Positions 25,914 through 34,971 of a stretch of 54,091 nucleotides of DNA are shown here, piece after piece. Origin of the DNA: Acidobacteriota bacterium. GTDB taxonomy: Bacteria > Acidobacteriota > Polarisedimenticolia > J045. The position numbers and the translations under genes are program-made. Position 1 is the first letter of the stretch, and every line of letters starts with the position of its first letter. Location: positions 1-54,091 of the forward strand of contig JALOKP010000005.1 of NCBI GenBank assembly GCA_025456425.1. Reading direction: 5' to 3'. The notes beneath the pieces were generated by a model, which saw nothing but the letters and a program-made list of their open reading frames with translations, was not told the origin of the DNA and searched no databases.

Positions 25914-26945
25914 TCAATCGATGCACACCTTCCGCAGCAGGTCGAAGTCGGTCAGCATCCGGCCGATCCCCAGCGCGACCGCGGCCTGCGGTTCCTCGGC
26001 CAGGCTGACCGGCAACCCGGTCTCCTCGCGCAGCCGCTTGTCGAGGTTGCGCAGCATCGAGCCGCCGCCGGCCAGGATGATCCCGCGGTCGCCGATGTCG
26101 GCCGACAGCTCGGGCGGGATCTGCTCGAGCGCGATCCGCGTCGCGTCGACGATGACGGAGACCGTTTCGGCCAGCGCCTCGCGGATCTCGTCGTCGGTGA
26201 CCGGGACGGTCTTGGGGATCCCCTCGACCAGGTCGCGGCCGCGGATCTCCATCGCCAGCGGGTCGTCGAGCGGGAAGGCCGATCCGACCCGGATCTTGAT
26301 CTCCTCGGCCGTGCGCTCGCCGATCAGGAGATTGTGCTTCTTCTTGATGTACTGGATGATCGCCTCGTCCATCTCGTTGCCGGCGACGCGCACCGAGCGG
26401 CTGTAGACGATTCCGGCCATCGAGATGACCGCGATGTCGGTCGTCCCGCCGCCGATGTCGATGATCATGTTGCCGGTCGGCTCGGTGATCGGCAGGCCGG
26501 CGCCGATCGCGGCCATCATCGCCTGCTCGACCAGGTAGACCTCGGTCGCCTTGGCCTTGATCGCCGAGTCGCGCACGGCGCGCTTCTCGACCTGCGTGAT
26601 CTCCGAAGGCACGCCGATCACGATCCGCGGGCGGACGCCGAGCCGCCGGTTGTGGGCCCGCACGATGAAGTACTCGAGCATCTTCTCGGTGTGTTCGAAG
26701 TCGGCGATGACGCCGTCCTTCATCGGCCGGATCGCGAGGATGTTCCCCGGCGTGCGGCCGAGCATCTCCTTGGCCTCGCGCCCGACCGCCTCGACCTTCC
26801 CGGTCTTCTGGTTGACGGCGACGATCGAGGGCTCGTTGACGACGATCCCCTTGCCACGCGCGAAGACGATCGTCGTCGCGGTGCCGAGGTCGATCGCCAG
26901 GTCGTTCGAGAAGAGCGACAGGACCGAACGGGGCCAGAATGCCAA
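25914..26945 (-). CDS. mreB: Actin-like rod shape-determining protein MreB
   Basis: Filament-forming actin homologue of 343 residues directing lateral wall growth. Phosphate-binding and nucleotide motifs are intact: NDLAIDLGTATTIVFARGKG, NMIIDIGGGTTDIAVIS and GIILAGGGSMLRNLD. The start is TTG at 26945: GGAGGA lies 6 nt upstream in perfect position, while a nearby GTG is out of frame. Use of TTG for so highly expressed a gene is unusual. It heads the mreB-mreC-mreD-mrdA-rodA operon, and a promoter is predicted at 27080-27108. Confidence 0.96.
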   Translation of the reverse strand: MAFWPRSVLSLFSNDLAIDLGTATTIVFARGKGIVVNEPSIVAVNQKTGKVEAVGREAKEMLGRTPGNILAIRPMKDGVIADFEHTEKMLEYFIVRAHNRRLGVRPRIVIGVPSEITQVEKRAVRDSAIKAKATEVYLVEQAMMAAIGAGLPITEPTGNMIIDIGGGTTDIAVISMAGIVYSRSVRVAGNEMDEAIIQYIKKKHNLLIGERTAEEIKIRVGSAFPLDDPLAMEIRGRDLVEGIPKTVPVTDDEIREALAETVSVIVDATRIALEQIPPELSADIGDRGIILAGGGSMLRNLDKRLREETGLPVSLAEEPQAAVALGIGRMLTDFDLLRKVCID

Positions 26946-27079
26946 CGCACTTCCTCCGGGGCGGCCGGTCAGGCGAACCCCTCTTTCGCTACGTTCCGGG
27001 CGCCACCTGCCACCGGTTCCGGGGGATGGGGTCGGGGTGGGACCCTGCCGCGCGGATAATCCGGCCCCGAGCGGACGAA

Positions 27080-27108
27080 ATAGTAGCCAAACATCCCAGG
27101 GGAAACAA
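27080..27108 (-). promoter_or_regulatory. Predicted sigma70-type promoter of the mreB operon
   Basis: On the minus strand TTGTTT (27108-27103) and TACTAT (27085-27080) are separated by exactly 17 bp. This leaves a leader of about 130 nt before the mreB TTG start. The local AT content is clearly higher than the surroundings. Confidence 0.55.
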
Positions 27109-27176
27109 GGCAGCCCGCCCCGAAACCACGGATTCCGCGGGAGTTCCGGGGCGGCCGCGGCCGGGCCGGCGGCGGC

Positions 27177-28313
27177 TCAAGAGGCCGCGACCGGCTCCGG
27201 CTCCGGGGCCCCGGCCGGCCGGGCCAGCTGGACCCCGTTCTTTCCCGAGTACTTGACCCGGTACATCGCCGCGTCGGCCGCAGCGAGCAGCGCGTCCGGT
27301 CCGTGCGCGTGCTCCGGGAAGCAGGCGACCCCGACGCTGGCCGAGATGTGGACCGCCAGCCCCATTCCGCGCAGGAATTCGTGCTCCTCGATCCGGCGAC
27401 GGACCCGCTCGGCCATCGCCAGCGCCCCCGGCGTCCCGGTCTCGGCCAGCACGATCGTGAACTCGTCTCCGCCGTAACGGGCCACGACGTCGATGTCCCG
27501 CACGTTGCAGCGCAGGACCTCCCCGACCTCGGCCAGGGTCCGCGAGCCGGCCATGTGGCCGTGCTGGTCGTTGACCTGCTTGAAGCCGTCGAGGTCCAGG
27601 AAGAGCAGCGCGACCTGGTGGCCGTAGCGGGCGGCCCGCTTGGTCTCGCGGCGGAGGTAGTTCTGCATGAATCGGGCGTTGTAGAGCCGGGTCAGGTCGT
27701 CGGTGACGGTCCGCTCTTCGAGCTTGCGGAACAGCAGGGCGTTCTCCAGCGCGATCGCGGCCGGGTCGAGCAGCGCCGCCAGCAGCCGGGCGTCGGCGGC
27801 GCAGAAGCTGGCCGCCTCCGGCTCGGCCAGCTCGGCCACGCCGATCACCCGCCCGCGGGAGACGAGCGGGAGCGCGAGCAGCGCCCGCGGGGGCCCCTCG
27901 GGCCACTCCAGCCGGCCGTCGAAGCGGGGATCGGCGGCGGCGCCGGCCAGCCGGACCGGCTCGCGCCAGCGCGCCACCCAGCCGGCGAGCCCCGTCCCCA
28001 GCGGCAACTCCGCGACCGGCGCGGGGGCGCGCTCGGGGTCGCGGCGGGCGTCGAGCCGCAGGACTCCGGCGGCCTCGTCGACGCGGTAGAGCCGGAAGCG
28101 CCGCGCGCCGAGCATCCCGGCGGCGCGCTCCATGACGAACTGCGCCACCATCTCCGGGTCGAGCAGCGAGCCGGCGGCGCGCACCGTAGAGGTGAAAAGC
28201 TCCAGCCGGCGGGCCAGCGCGTCGGCCCGCGCGCGCTGCCGGGCGGCGTTGCGCTCGGCCCGGGCCAGCGGGTCGCGCCCGCTCCCGCCGCCCCGGTCAG
28301 AAGGCGTCGACAT
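27177..28313 (-). CDS. GAF-GGDEF diguanylate cyclase
   Basis: Cytoplasmic signalling protein of 378 residues likely to make cyclic di-GMP. A short coiled coil (RAERNAARQRARADALARRL) leads into a GAF domain (about residues 40-195; GTGLAGWVARWREPV is typical). The GGDEF domain follows, with DDLTRLYNARF, LFLDLDGFKQVND and intact RYGGDEFT (GGDEF at 281-285). An inhibitory RxxD site (RDID) sits five residues before GGDEF, so product feedback is expected. The ATG at 28313 overlaps the upstream FecR-like gene by 17 bp, so the membrane protein and cyclase are co-translated. Between its stop and mreB lie 231 bp carrying the mreB promoter. Confidence 0.92.
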   Translation of the reverse strand: MSTPSDRGGGSGRDPLARAERNAARQRARADALARRLELFTSTVRAAGSLLDPEMVAQFVMERAAGMLGARRFRLYRVDEAAGVLRLDARRDPERAPAPVAELPLGTGLAGWVARWREPVRLAGAAADPRFDGRLEWPEGPPRALLALPLVSRGRVIGVAELAEPEAASFCAADARLLAALLDPAAIALENALLFRKLEERTVTDDLTRLYNARFMQNYLRRETKRAARYGHQVALLFLDLDGFKQVNDQHGHMAGSRTLAEVGEVLRCNVRDIDVVARYGGDEFTIVLAETGTPGALAMAERVRRRIEEHEFLRGMGLAVHISASVGVACFPEHAHGPDALLAAADAAMYRVKYSGKNGVQLARPAGAPEPEPVAAS

Positions 28314-29574
28314 AGGCCGAGCCGGCCCGCCGCGTCTCGTTGCCGGCGGCGTCCTGGGCGAGGAAGGAGATCTGGTTCTTTCCGTACTCGCGCAGTCGGA
28401 CCAGCCAGGTGAAGCGCCCGTCGTCCTCGACGTCGACCCGCTCGCCGTCGATCCAGACCAGGCTTCCCGGCTCGGTACGGCCCGAGACGATCGCGTTGGT
28501 CCCGACGACCAGGATCTCGTGGACGTCGAGCGGCGGGGCCTGACGGTCGGCGGCGTCGCGGAACTCGGAACCGAGCAGCCGGAAGGCCCGGGTTTCGGAC
28601 CACTGGCCGTCGTGCCCCTTGGCATCGACCGCGGCCACCCGCCAGTAGTACGTGCCGGCGGCCAGGTTGGCGAGCTCGAGCTCGGTCGCCTTGAGCCGGC
28701 CTTCGTCCCGGGTCGCCTGCGCGAAGTGGTGGCGGTCGGAGACCTGCACGCGGTACGAGTCGGCGCCCGGGACCTCGCCCCAGCCCAGCCCGACCGGCGC
28801 CTTCCCGGCGGCGGCGAACGCGCGCTGGTCCGGCGGGAAGTTGAGCCGCGGCGCCTCGAGCAGCGCGACCAGCTCGCGCACCTTGCCGCTCCTGTCGATC
28901 GTGGCGCGGGTGCTCTGCGGCAGCTGGATCTCCTCGGCGCCGGTGCTGACCGTCAGCGCGCCGCGGTAGTTGAGGACCTGGGAGGTGCCGTCGTCCGGCT
29001 CCACGCTGACCTGGAAGTCCGAAGCCTTGCGAGCACGGACCGAGACCTTCTCGGTCGCGACCTCGTGGATCGAGGAGATCCCGGCGTTGTCCTGGGTCCG
29101 CGCCGACAGCGAGCCGAAGGCCAGGCGCTCGGAGACCTTCTGGCGGCGCTGCGTCGCGTCGCGCCAGAGGTCGCGGATCTCGAGCAGGGAGTCGGGGCTG
29201 ACCGTCATCGCGGTGCCGTCGAAGTAGAGCAGCTGGGCGGTCCCCCCCTCGCTGGTGCGGATCTGGTCGCCGGCGCGCAGCACGGTCCGGTCGTTGGCCG
29301 GCTCCCACAGGAACTGGCCGGCGCGCTTGACGCGGACGTCGCCGTCGATCCGGACGACGCGCACGCCGTCCTCGGTTTCGCCCGGGCGGGCGGCCTCGAT
29401 CGCGGCCCGTTCGGCGCCGCGCCGCAGGGAGGGCCCGAAGCGGCTCCAGAGCACGATGCCGGCACCGACCACCAGGAGCGCGACGCCGACCGCGATCGTC
29501 CGGTAGCGGATGTAGATCCACTCGACGCGGAGCTTCTGGGCGCCGCGGCGGCCGGCGGTTCTCTCCGGATCCAT
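28297..29574 (-). CDS. FecR-domain membrane protein with FnIII/Ig-like C-terminal domains
   Basis: A 425-residue protein anchored by one transmembrane segment ([20 protein letters not shown]) with a large periplasmic part. The FecR domain spans about residues 60-200 ([37 protein letters not shown] and the like). A fibronectin-type segment follows ([20 protein letters not shown], then [13 protein letters not shown]) and a final Ig-like domain ([18 protein letters not shown]). The ATG at 29574 has GGGGAG 6 nt upstream. Overlap with the GGDEF gene suggests an envelope sensor or scaffold linked to c-di-GMP signalling; this is inference. A long inverted repeat covers its ribosome binding site. Confidence 0.82.
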   Translation of the reverse strand: MDPERTAGRRGAQKLRVEWIYIRYRTIAVGVALLVVGAGIVLWSRFGPSLRRGAERAAIEAARPGETEDGVRVVRIDGDVRVKRAGQFLWEPANDRTVLRAGDQIRTSEGGTAQLLYFDGTAMTVSPDSLLEIRDLWRDATQRRQKVSERLAFGSLSARTQDNAGISSIHEVATEKVSVRARKASDFQVSVEPDDGTSQVLNYRGALTVSTGAEEIQLPQSTRATIDRSGKVRELVALLEAPRLNFPPDQRAFAAAGKAPVGLGWGEVPGADSYRVQVSDRHHFAQATRDEGRLKATELELANLAAGTYYWRVAAVDAKGHDGQWSETRAFRLLGSEFRDAADRQAPPLDVHEILVVGTNAIVSGRTEPGSLVWIDGERVDVEDDGRFTWLVRLREYGKNQISFLAQDAAGNETRRAGSAYVDAF

Positions 29575-29582
29575 CCAACGCT

Positions 29583-29625
29583 CCCCGCGTCCGTGACGGT
29601 CCTGCCCCGGGGGCCGGACGCGGGG
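29583..29625 (-). promoter_or_regulatory. Perfect 11-bp inverted repeat masking the FecR-gene ribosome binding site
   Basis: CCCCGCGTCCG (29583-29593) is the exact reverse complement of 29615-29625, with a 21-nt loop that itself contains GCCCCGGGGGC. In the minus-strand mRNA the 3' arm of the stem overlaps GGGGAG just before the ATG at 29574, so the stem would hide the ribosome binding site. Confidence 0.5.
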
Positions 29626-29683
29626 CCCCCGAGGTAACTTGGTGTCCCGGCGGGGAGCGGGCAAACCCCCGCCGTGGCTCGGG

Positions 29684-29713
29684 TTGCCGGGCCCGGCGGG
29701 TTCGCGCTACGCT
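29684..29713 (+). promoter_or_regulatory. Candidate promoter of the PpiD-like gene
   Basis: TTGCCG (29684-29689) and TACGCT (29708-29713) are 18 bp apart, about 68 bp before the GTG start. Both hexamers are imperfect. Confidence 0.35.
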
Positions 29714-29780
29714 CCGCGGGTTTCGGCGCTACCGCCGACCGCCCGACGTGTGCCGGGGTGGTTTCCGAGGAGTTTCGAAC

Positions 29781-31697
29781 GTGCTCGAAGTCTTTCGTCA
29801 GAACCTGAAGCATTTCAAGTGGATCCTGGTCCTGATCATCGCGTCCTTCGTGGGCTTCTACGGGGTGTCCTGGTGGGACGCGGGGTACGGCGGGGGCGGT
29901 TCGACGCCCTGGGTCGCCCGGGTCAACGGGACGGAGGTTCCGCTCCAGCTCTGGCAGGAGACGGCGCAGCGCCTCGACGAGCAGTACCAGCGGATGTACG
30001 GACCGCAGTACGCCCAGTTGCGGGACCGGATCGACGTCCGGCGGCAGGCCGCCGAGCAGCTGATCCAGAAGGAGCTGATCCTGGAGGACGCGGCGCGCCA
30101 GGGGCTGACCGTGTCGGACGAGGAGCTGGCCGCGGCCCTGCTGCGGATCCCCGTGCTCCAGCGCGACGGCAAGTTCGTCGGCGTCGAGGAGTACCGGCAG
30201 CTGCTGCGGCGCGGCGTGGCGGCCCCCTACTATTCGCCGGACCAGTTCGAGGCTGCGGTGCGCCAGGACATCCTGGCGCAGCACTGGCAGGAGCTGATCG
30301 CGTCCTCGGTGACGGTCGCGCCGGCGGAGGTCGAGAAGGCGTTCCGGGAGCGGCACGAGACGGTCTCGTTCGACTACGTCGTGGTGCCGGTCGACCCGTC
30401 CGCGGTCGCCGCGCCGGGCGACGCCGAGCTGGGGCCCTGGTACGCCTCGCGCGTCTCGCGCTACGCGCAGGGCGACGGCCGGCGCGCGATCTACGTGCTG
30501 GTCGACGACAAGGCGGTCGAGGGCCGGGTTCAGGTCACCGACGCCGAGATCCAGGCCTTCTACGACCAGAACAAGGAGACCTTCTCGCGGCCCGAGGAGC
30601 GACGCGCGAGCCACGTCCTGGTCAAGGTCGACGCGACTGCCGACCAGGCGACGCTGGACGCGGCGCAGAAGACGATCGAGACCGTCGCGGCGCAGGCCCG
30701 CGCCGGGGCCGACTTCGCCCAGCTCGCCGCGAAGTACTCGGACGACCCGGGCAGCAAGAACCAGGGGGGCGACCTCGGGTTCAACCAGCGCGGCCGGATG
30801 GTCCCCGAGTTCGACGAGGCGGTTTTCTCGATGGCCCCGGGGGCGATCTCGGACCCGGTGCGGACCCAGTACGGCTACCACGTGATCCGGCTCGAGGAGG
30901 TCCGGCCGGCCGGCCAGCGCCCGCTGGCCGAGGTGAAGGAGCAGATCAAGGGGCAGCTCCGCTTCCCGCGGCTGCGCGAGGAGGCCTCGAAGCTGGCCCA
31001 GGAGCTGCGAGCCAAGGTCAAGGCGGGGGCCGATCTGCGCAAGGCCGCCGAGGAGATGAAGCTGCCGGTGCAGGATGCGGGCGTGCTCACGCGCCAGGGG
31101 ACGATCCCCGGGCTCGGGCCGGCCCCGGAGTTCATCACGACGCTGTTCGCGCTCGAGAAGGACGCCGTCTCCGACCCGGTCGCGCTGCCGCGCGGCGACG
31201 CGGTGATCCAGTTGCTGGAGGTCCTCCCCGACTACAAGCCGCCGCTCGAGGCGGTCCGGGCCCGGGTGGCCGACGACTACCGGCGCGAGAAGGCCAAGGA
31301 GTTGGCCGTGGCCCGCGCCCGCAGCGCGCAGTCGGCCGACCTCGCGGCGATGGCGAAGACGCTGGGCGGGACGGTGCAGAGCACCCAGCCCTCGCTGGCG
31401 CGCGGCCAGGCGATCCCCGGGGTGGGGATCGATCCGGCGATCGAGGCCGCCGCCTTCGCCAGCACGGTGGGACAGGTCGTCGGCCCGGTGGCCGGCGAGC
31501 GTGCGGTCGTCGTGATGCGGATCTCGGGGCGGAGCCAGGCCGACATGGCCAAGCTGGCGGACGAGGCCGAGACGATCCGCGCCTCGCTGCGTTCGCTCCA
31601 GGCCCAGCGCCTGATCGAGAACCGGATCGAGGCGCTGCGCACCGCGGCGGAGGTCGAGTTCAACGACTCGCTGCTCGGCCGCGGCGGGAACGGCTGA
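29781..31697 (+). CDS. PpiD/SurA-type membrane-anchored peptidyl-prolyl isomerase
   Basis: Periplasmic folding factor of 638 residues, anchored by an N-terminal segment ([18 protein letters not shown]). A SurA_N-like helical region ([19 protein letters not shown]) precedes a parvulin domain at about residues 272-375: [42 protein letters not shown] and [14 protein letters not shown] further degenerate rotamase-like part follows. Size and architecture match PpiD better than SurA. The GTG at 29781 is chosen because CGAGGAG lies upstream and the anchor starts directly after. It is divergent from the FecR-like gene and probably serves outer membrane or secreted protein folding. Confidence 0.88.
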   Translation: MLEVFRQNLKHFKWILVLIIASFVGFYGVSWWDAGYGGGGSTPWVARVNGTEVPLQLWQETAQRLDEQYQRMYGPQYAQLRDRIDVRRQAAEQLIQKELILEDAARQGLTVSDEELAAALLRIPVLQRDGKFVGVEEYRQLLRRGVAAPYYSPDQFEAAVRQDILAQHWQELIASSVTVAPAEVEKAFRERHETVSFDYVVVPVDPSAVAAPGDAELGPWYASRVSRYAQGDGRRAIYVLVDDKAVEGRVQVTDAEIQAFYDQNKETFSRPEERRASHVLVKVDATADQATLDAAQKTIETVAAQARAGADFAQLAAKYSDDPGSKNQGGDLGFNQRGRMVPEFDEAVFSMAPGAISDPVRTQYGYHVIRLEEVRPAGQRPLAEVKEQIKGQLRFPRLREEASKLAQELRAKVKAGADLRKAAEEMKLPVQDAGVLTRQGTIPGLGPAPEFITTLFALEKDAVSDPVALPRGDAVIQLLEVLPDYKPPLEAVRARVADDYRREKAKELAVARARSAQSADLAAMAKTLGGTVQSTQPSLARGQAIPGVGIDPAIEAAAFASTVGQVVGPVAGERAVVVMRISGRSQADMAKLADEAETIRASLRSLQAQRLIENRIEALRTAAEVEFNDSLLGRGGNG

Positions 31698-31836
31698 GGC
31701 GCCGGAGCCGTCCGCACGGCGCCGCCCGGGTCCGCCGTTTCGATTACGATACCGCGCTCGCGGGTGCGGAAATCGGCATGGAGTTCCCGCGCGCGTCCGG
31801 CCTACATTCGGCTCGGACGCGTTCGCGAGGGCTCCG

Positions 31837-32295
31837 ATGGCCGACCACCCTTCTTTCGACACCCTGGCGCGCTCGCGCGCCGCGCACCGCAACGGGCAGG
31901 CCCGCGAAGCGCTTGCGCTGGCCGCGGCGTCCTACCGGATGCTGCGCGAGATCCCGGGGGCGCCGCGCGACGCGGCGATCATCCCCTCCTGGTACGGCCT
32001 GCTGCTGGGGACCGTCGGCAGCCGCGCGAGCGAGGGGCTCGCGCTCTGTCGCAACGCCGCCTCCGAGCTGTTCTGGGAACCGCGGGTCGTCGAGAACCTG
32101 GCGCGGCTGGAGCTGGCGTGCGGGCACCGCAAGGACGCGGTGGCGACGCTCGAGCGCGGGCTGGCGATCGCGCCCGACGACGAGGGGCTGCACGAACTGC
32201 GGGCCGAGATGGGTCGCCGGAAGCCGCCGCCGCTGCCGTTCCTCGAGCGCTCCCACCCGGTGAACCGCGCGCTCGGAAAGATCTTCAACAAGTAG
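31837..32295 (+). CDS. Small TPR-like hypothetical protein
   Basis: A 152-residue cytoplasmic-looking protein without a recognised family. Two or three helical TPR-like units are visible: AHRNGQAREALALAAASYRML, VVENLARLELACGHRKDAVATLERGLAIAPDD and a closing LHELRAEMGRR. The tail (PVNRALGKIFNK) is basic. It starts 139 bp after the PpiD-like gene, and TACATT at 31803-31808 may be a -10 element. It converges on the ETF-QO gene with 10 bp between stops. It may be a scaffold; no function is proposed. Confidence 0.75.
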   Translation: MADHPSFDTLARSRAAHRNGQAREALALAAASYRMLREIPGAPRDAAIIPSWYGLLLGTVGSRASEGLALCRNAASELFWEPRVVENLARLELACGHRKDAVATLERGLAIAPDDEGLHELRAEMGRRKPPPLPFLERSHPVNRALGKIFNK

Positions 32296-32305
32296 GCGCG
32301 CCCGG

Positions 32306-33955
32306 TCAGGTGAAGCGGTAACGCGGACCCTCGCCCCCTTCCGGTGGGACCCAGAGGATCACGCCGTAGGGGTCGGCGACGTCGCAGATCTTGCAGTGCA
32401 CGCAGTTCGAGAAGTTCAGGTGCAGCCGCGCGCCGTCCGGGCCGTCGGGGCGCATTTCGTAGACCCCCGCCGGGCAGAAGGACTCGCACGGGTTGCCGTA
32501 CTCGGCGCGGCAGCGCGTACCGCACAGGTCGGGGTCGGTCACGACCAGGTGCGGCGGCTGGTTCTCGTCGTGCCGCGTGCCGGAGTGGAAGACGTCCGAG
32601 ACCTTGTCGAACAGCCGCTGGCCGTCGACCGGGGGGCGCGGCGGGGCTGGACGGTTCCAGGCCGGCAGCCGGGCCGTCAGGCGATGGTCCTCCTCGGCCG
32701 GGTAGCGCTCGACCAGCCCGCGCCCCCGGGTCGCGAACTGCAGCGCGGTGTGCATCATCCCGCGCGCCAGCCCCTGCTGGTACGCCTGGCGGAAGTTGCG
32801 GACCGCGTAGAGTTCCTGGCCGATCGGGCCGTCGTGGAGGTTCCGATCGTAGGCCATCAGTCGCGGTGCGGAGACATCGTTGGCAGCCAGCGCGTCGAGC
32901 GCGACCTCGGCCGCCGCCATGCCCGACTCGATCGCGAGGTGGATCCCCTTGAGCCGCAGCGCGTTCACCAGCCCGGCGGCGTCGCCCAGCAGGAGCGCGC
33001 CGTCGACGGCCAGCCGGGGGATCGCCCAGTAGCCCCCTTCGGGGATCGCCTTCGCGCCGTAGGAGACGAGTTCCCCGCCCTCGAGATACTCGCGGAAGAA
33101 GGGGTGGGTCTTCAGCTCCTGCAGCCGCTCGTGGACGTTGAGCCGCGGGTCCGGCGAGTCGAGCCCGGCGACCAGCCCGAGCGAGACCAGGTCGCCCTGC
33201 ATCTCGTAGAGGAAGGCGCCGCCGAAGGTGTGCGACGGCAGCGGCCAGCCCATCGTGTGCCAGATCCGGCCACCCCGGACCCGGCCCGCCGGCAGCCGCC
33301 AGATCTCCTTGGCGCCGCCGGCGTAGATCATCGGGTTCTTCCCCTCGTCGAGCCGGGCCGCGCGGATCAGCGCCTGCGAGAGGTTCCCCCGCACGCCGTC
33401 CGCGAGCAGCGTCAGGCGGGCACGCACGTCGTAGCCGGGCTCGAAGTTCCCCTTCGGCTCGCCGCGGCGGTCGACGCCGCGGTCGCCGGTGCGGACGCCG
33501 ACGACCCGCCCCTCCTCGCGCAGCAGGGCCGCGGCCGCGAAGCCGGCGAAGACGTTGACCCCCAGTTCTTCGGCCTCCGCCTCGAGCCACGCGACCAGCT
33601 TCTGGAGCGAGACGATCAGGCCGCCGGCGTGGTGCATCGCGGGCGGGACGTAGGGAAGGGCCAGGGCGCGGGTGGCGGTCAGGAAGAGCATCGCCTCCTC
33701 CCGCACCTCCCCCTCGACCGGGGCCCGCTCGCGCCAGCCCGGGAGCAGCGCGTCGAGGCCACGGGGGTCCATCACCGCGCCGGAGAGCGAGTGCGCTCCC
33801 ATCTCGGGGGCCTTCTCGAGCAGCGCGATCGCCGGCTCGTCGGCGCCGCGGCGGCGGGCTTCCCGCACGAGGTGGATTGCCGCGGCGAGGCCGGCGGGGC
33901 CGCCCCCGACGATCGCGACGTCGACCTCGATCTCCTCGCGCCCGGTTGCCGCCAT
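32306..33955 (-). CDS. Electron transfer flavoprotein-ubiquinone oxidoreductase
   Basis: Membrane-associated FAD and 4Fe-4S enzyme of 549 residues passing electrons from ETF (fatty acid and amino acid oxidation) to quinone. The FAD motif VDVAIVGGGPAGLAAAIHL is at the N-terminus, followed by EKAPEMGAHSLSGAVMDPRGL, GVRGNLSQALI, and GDAAGLVNALRLKGIHLAIE. The C-terminal cluster cysteines are in ESFCPAGVYEM and FSNCVHCKICDVADPYG, and the end WVPPEGGEGPRY is typical. The ATG at 33955 is preferred over one at 33985 because GGAAGG precedes it and a predicted promoter overlaps the latter. No ETF alpha or beta gene lies nearby. Confidence 0.95.
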   Translation of the reverse strand: MAATGREEIEVDVAIVGGGPAGLAAAIHLVREARRRGADEPAIALLEKAPEMGAHSLSGAVMDPRGLDALLPGWRERAPVEGEVREEAMLFLTATRALALPYVPPAMHHAGGLIVSLQKLVAWLEAEAEELGVNVFAGFAAAALLREEGRVVGVRTGDRGVDRRGEPKGNFEPGYDVRARLTLLADGVRGNLSQALIRAARLDEGKNPMIYAGGAKEIWRLPAGRVRGGRIWHTMGWPLPSHTFGGAFLYEMQGDLVSLGLVAGLDSPDPRLNVHERLQELKTHPFFREYLEGGELVSYGAKAIPEGGYWAIPRLAVDGALLLGDAAGLVNALRLKGIHLAIESGMAAAEVALDALAANDVSAPRLMAYDRNLHDGPIGQELYAVRNFRQAYQQGLARGMMHTALQFATRGRGLVERYPAEEDHRLTARLPAWNRPAPPRPPVDGQRLFDKVSDVFHSGTRHDENQPPHLVVTDPDLCGTRCRAEYGNPCESFCPAGVYEMRPDGPDGARLHLNFSNCVHCKICDVADPYGVILWVPPEGGEGPRYRFT

Positions 33956-33980
33956 GCCAGGACCCTTCCGTGGGTGCGGG

Positions 33981-34009
33981 ATCATCGCCAGCGGGGACGG
34001 AGCCGTCAA
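33981..34009 (-). promoter_or_regulatory. Predicted promoter of the ETF-QO gene
   Basis: On the minus strand TTGACG (34009-34004) and GATGAT (33986-33981) are 17 bp apart. The predicted start lies downstream of the alternative ATG at 33985, supporting translation from 33955. Confidence 0.55.
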
Positions 34010-34042
34010 ATCGCGTCCCGTCGCGGGTTCGGCGCCGCGGCC

Positions 34043-34071
34043 TTGCGCCGGATCGGCGGGACGGGGACAAT
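34043..34071 (+). promoter_or_regulatory. Candidate promoter of the lipoprotein-PlsC-GNAT unit
   Basis: TTGCGC (34043-34048) and GACAAT (34066-34071) are separated by 17 bp, just before the GAGGA ribosome binding site of the GTG at 34093. It lies back to back with the ETF-QO promoter. Confidence 0.4.
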
Positions 34072-34092
34072 CCCGGTCCGCACGAGGAAAAA

Positions 34093-34971
34093 GTGAACCG
34101 ATCCCGCCCCGGCACCGCCCGGATCGCCGCCACAGCCGCCCTGCTGGCCCTGCTCGCGGCGGCCGCCTGCGACGAGAGCAAGGAGCTCTCGCGGCGCGAG
34201 CAGCGGGTCGTGGTCGGCGCATTCTCCGCCAACATCTGCCCCCTCCCCGACGCCGACAGCACCGTCAACATCCAGGCCACGGTCTACGGCCTCGACGGCT
34301 CGGTGGCGGCGGGGATCAACGTGACGATGACGACGACCGACGGGCTGTTTCCCAACGGCACGCAGGTCGAGACGATCAAGACCGGTGACGCCGGGATCGC
34401 CAACATCGTGTTGACGACGCGACGGCCGCCCGACGACGAGATCGTGGTGACGGGGACGCTGGAGGACGGCAAGGACGACTCGGTGACGATCAACGCCCCG
34501 CCCGACGCGCGGGTCGCGATGATCACAGCCGACGACGAGGTCACGGTCGGCGACACGATCACGGTCCTGGTGCCGACGACGGGGCTCTGCCAGGCGCGCC
34601 AGGCGCTGTTCGAGATCTCCTACGACCCGGCCGTCGTCGAGTTCGTGACGACCGCCGAGGGGGGGGTCTTCAACGATTTCGACGCGGCCGGCGCGCCGAC
34701 GCCGACCGACCTCTACGTGGTCGACGCGCCGCGCGGCACGATGCGCATCAACTACGAGCGGACCAACCGGCCGTACACCGGCGTGATCAGCTCGGGGACT
34801 CTGTTCGGGATCCTGTTCAACGCGATCGCCGCGGGCGAGCCGCAGATCTACATCCGCTCCGTCAGCTTCCTTCCCGTCGACGGCCGCCCGCTCACCACGA
34901 TCAACCAGGCCGACTCGCCGGAGTCCATGCCGATCACGGTCAGCCCGGCCACCCCGGCCGCGGCCCGGTGA
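34093..34971 (+). CDS. Putative lipoprotein with Ig-like and cohesin-like domains
   Basis: Exported protein of 292 residues. The GTG at 34093 follows GAGGAAAAA and gives a signal peptide ending in a lipobox-like LLAAAAC. A Big-type Ig domain follows (ATVYGLDGSVAAGINVTMTT, then DAGIANIVLTT). A cohesin-like domain comes next, about residues 145-280 (VTVGDTITVLVPTTG, LFEISYDPAVVEFV, LFGILFNAIAAGEPQIYI). Cohesin-like folds mediate protein-protein attachment, and no dockerin is seen here. It overlaps the acyltransferase gene by GTGA. Direct involvement in lipid chemistry is not indicated by its own sequence. Confidence 0.75.
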   Translation: MNRSRPGTARIAATAALLALLAAAACDESKELSRREQRVVVGAFSANICPLPDADSTVNIQATVYGLDGSVAAGINVTMTTTDGLFPNGTQVETIKTGDAGIANIVLTTRRPPDDEIVVTGTLEDGKDDSVTINAPPDARVAMITADDEVTVGDTITVLVPTTGLCQARQALFEISYDPAVVEFVTTAEGGVFNDFDAAGAPTPTDLYVVDAPRGTMRINYERTNRPYTGVISSGTLFGILFNAIAAGEPQIYIRSVSFLPVDGRPLTTINQADSPESMPITVSPATPAAAR

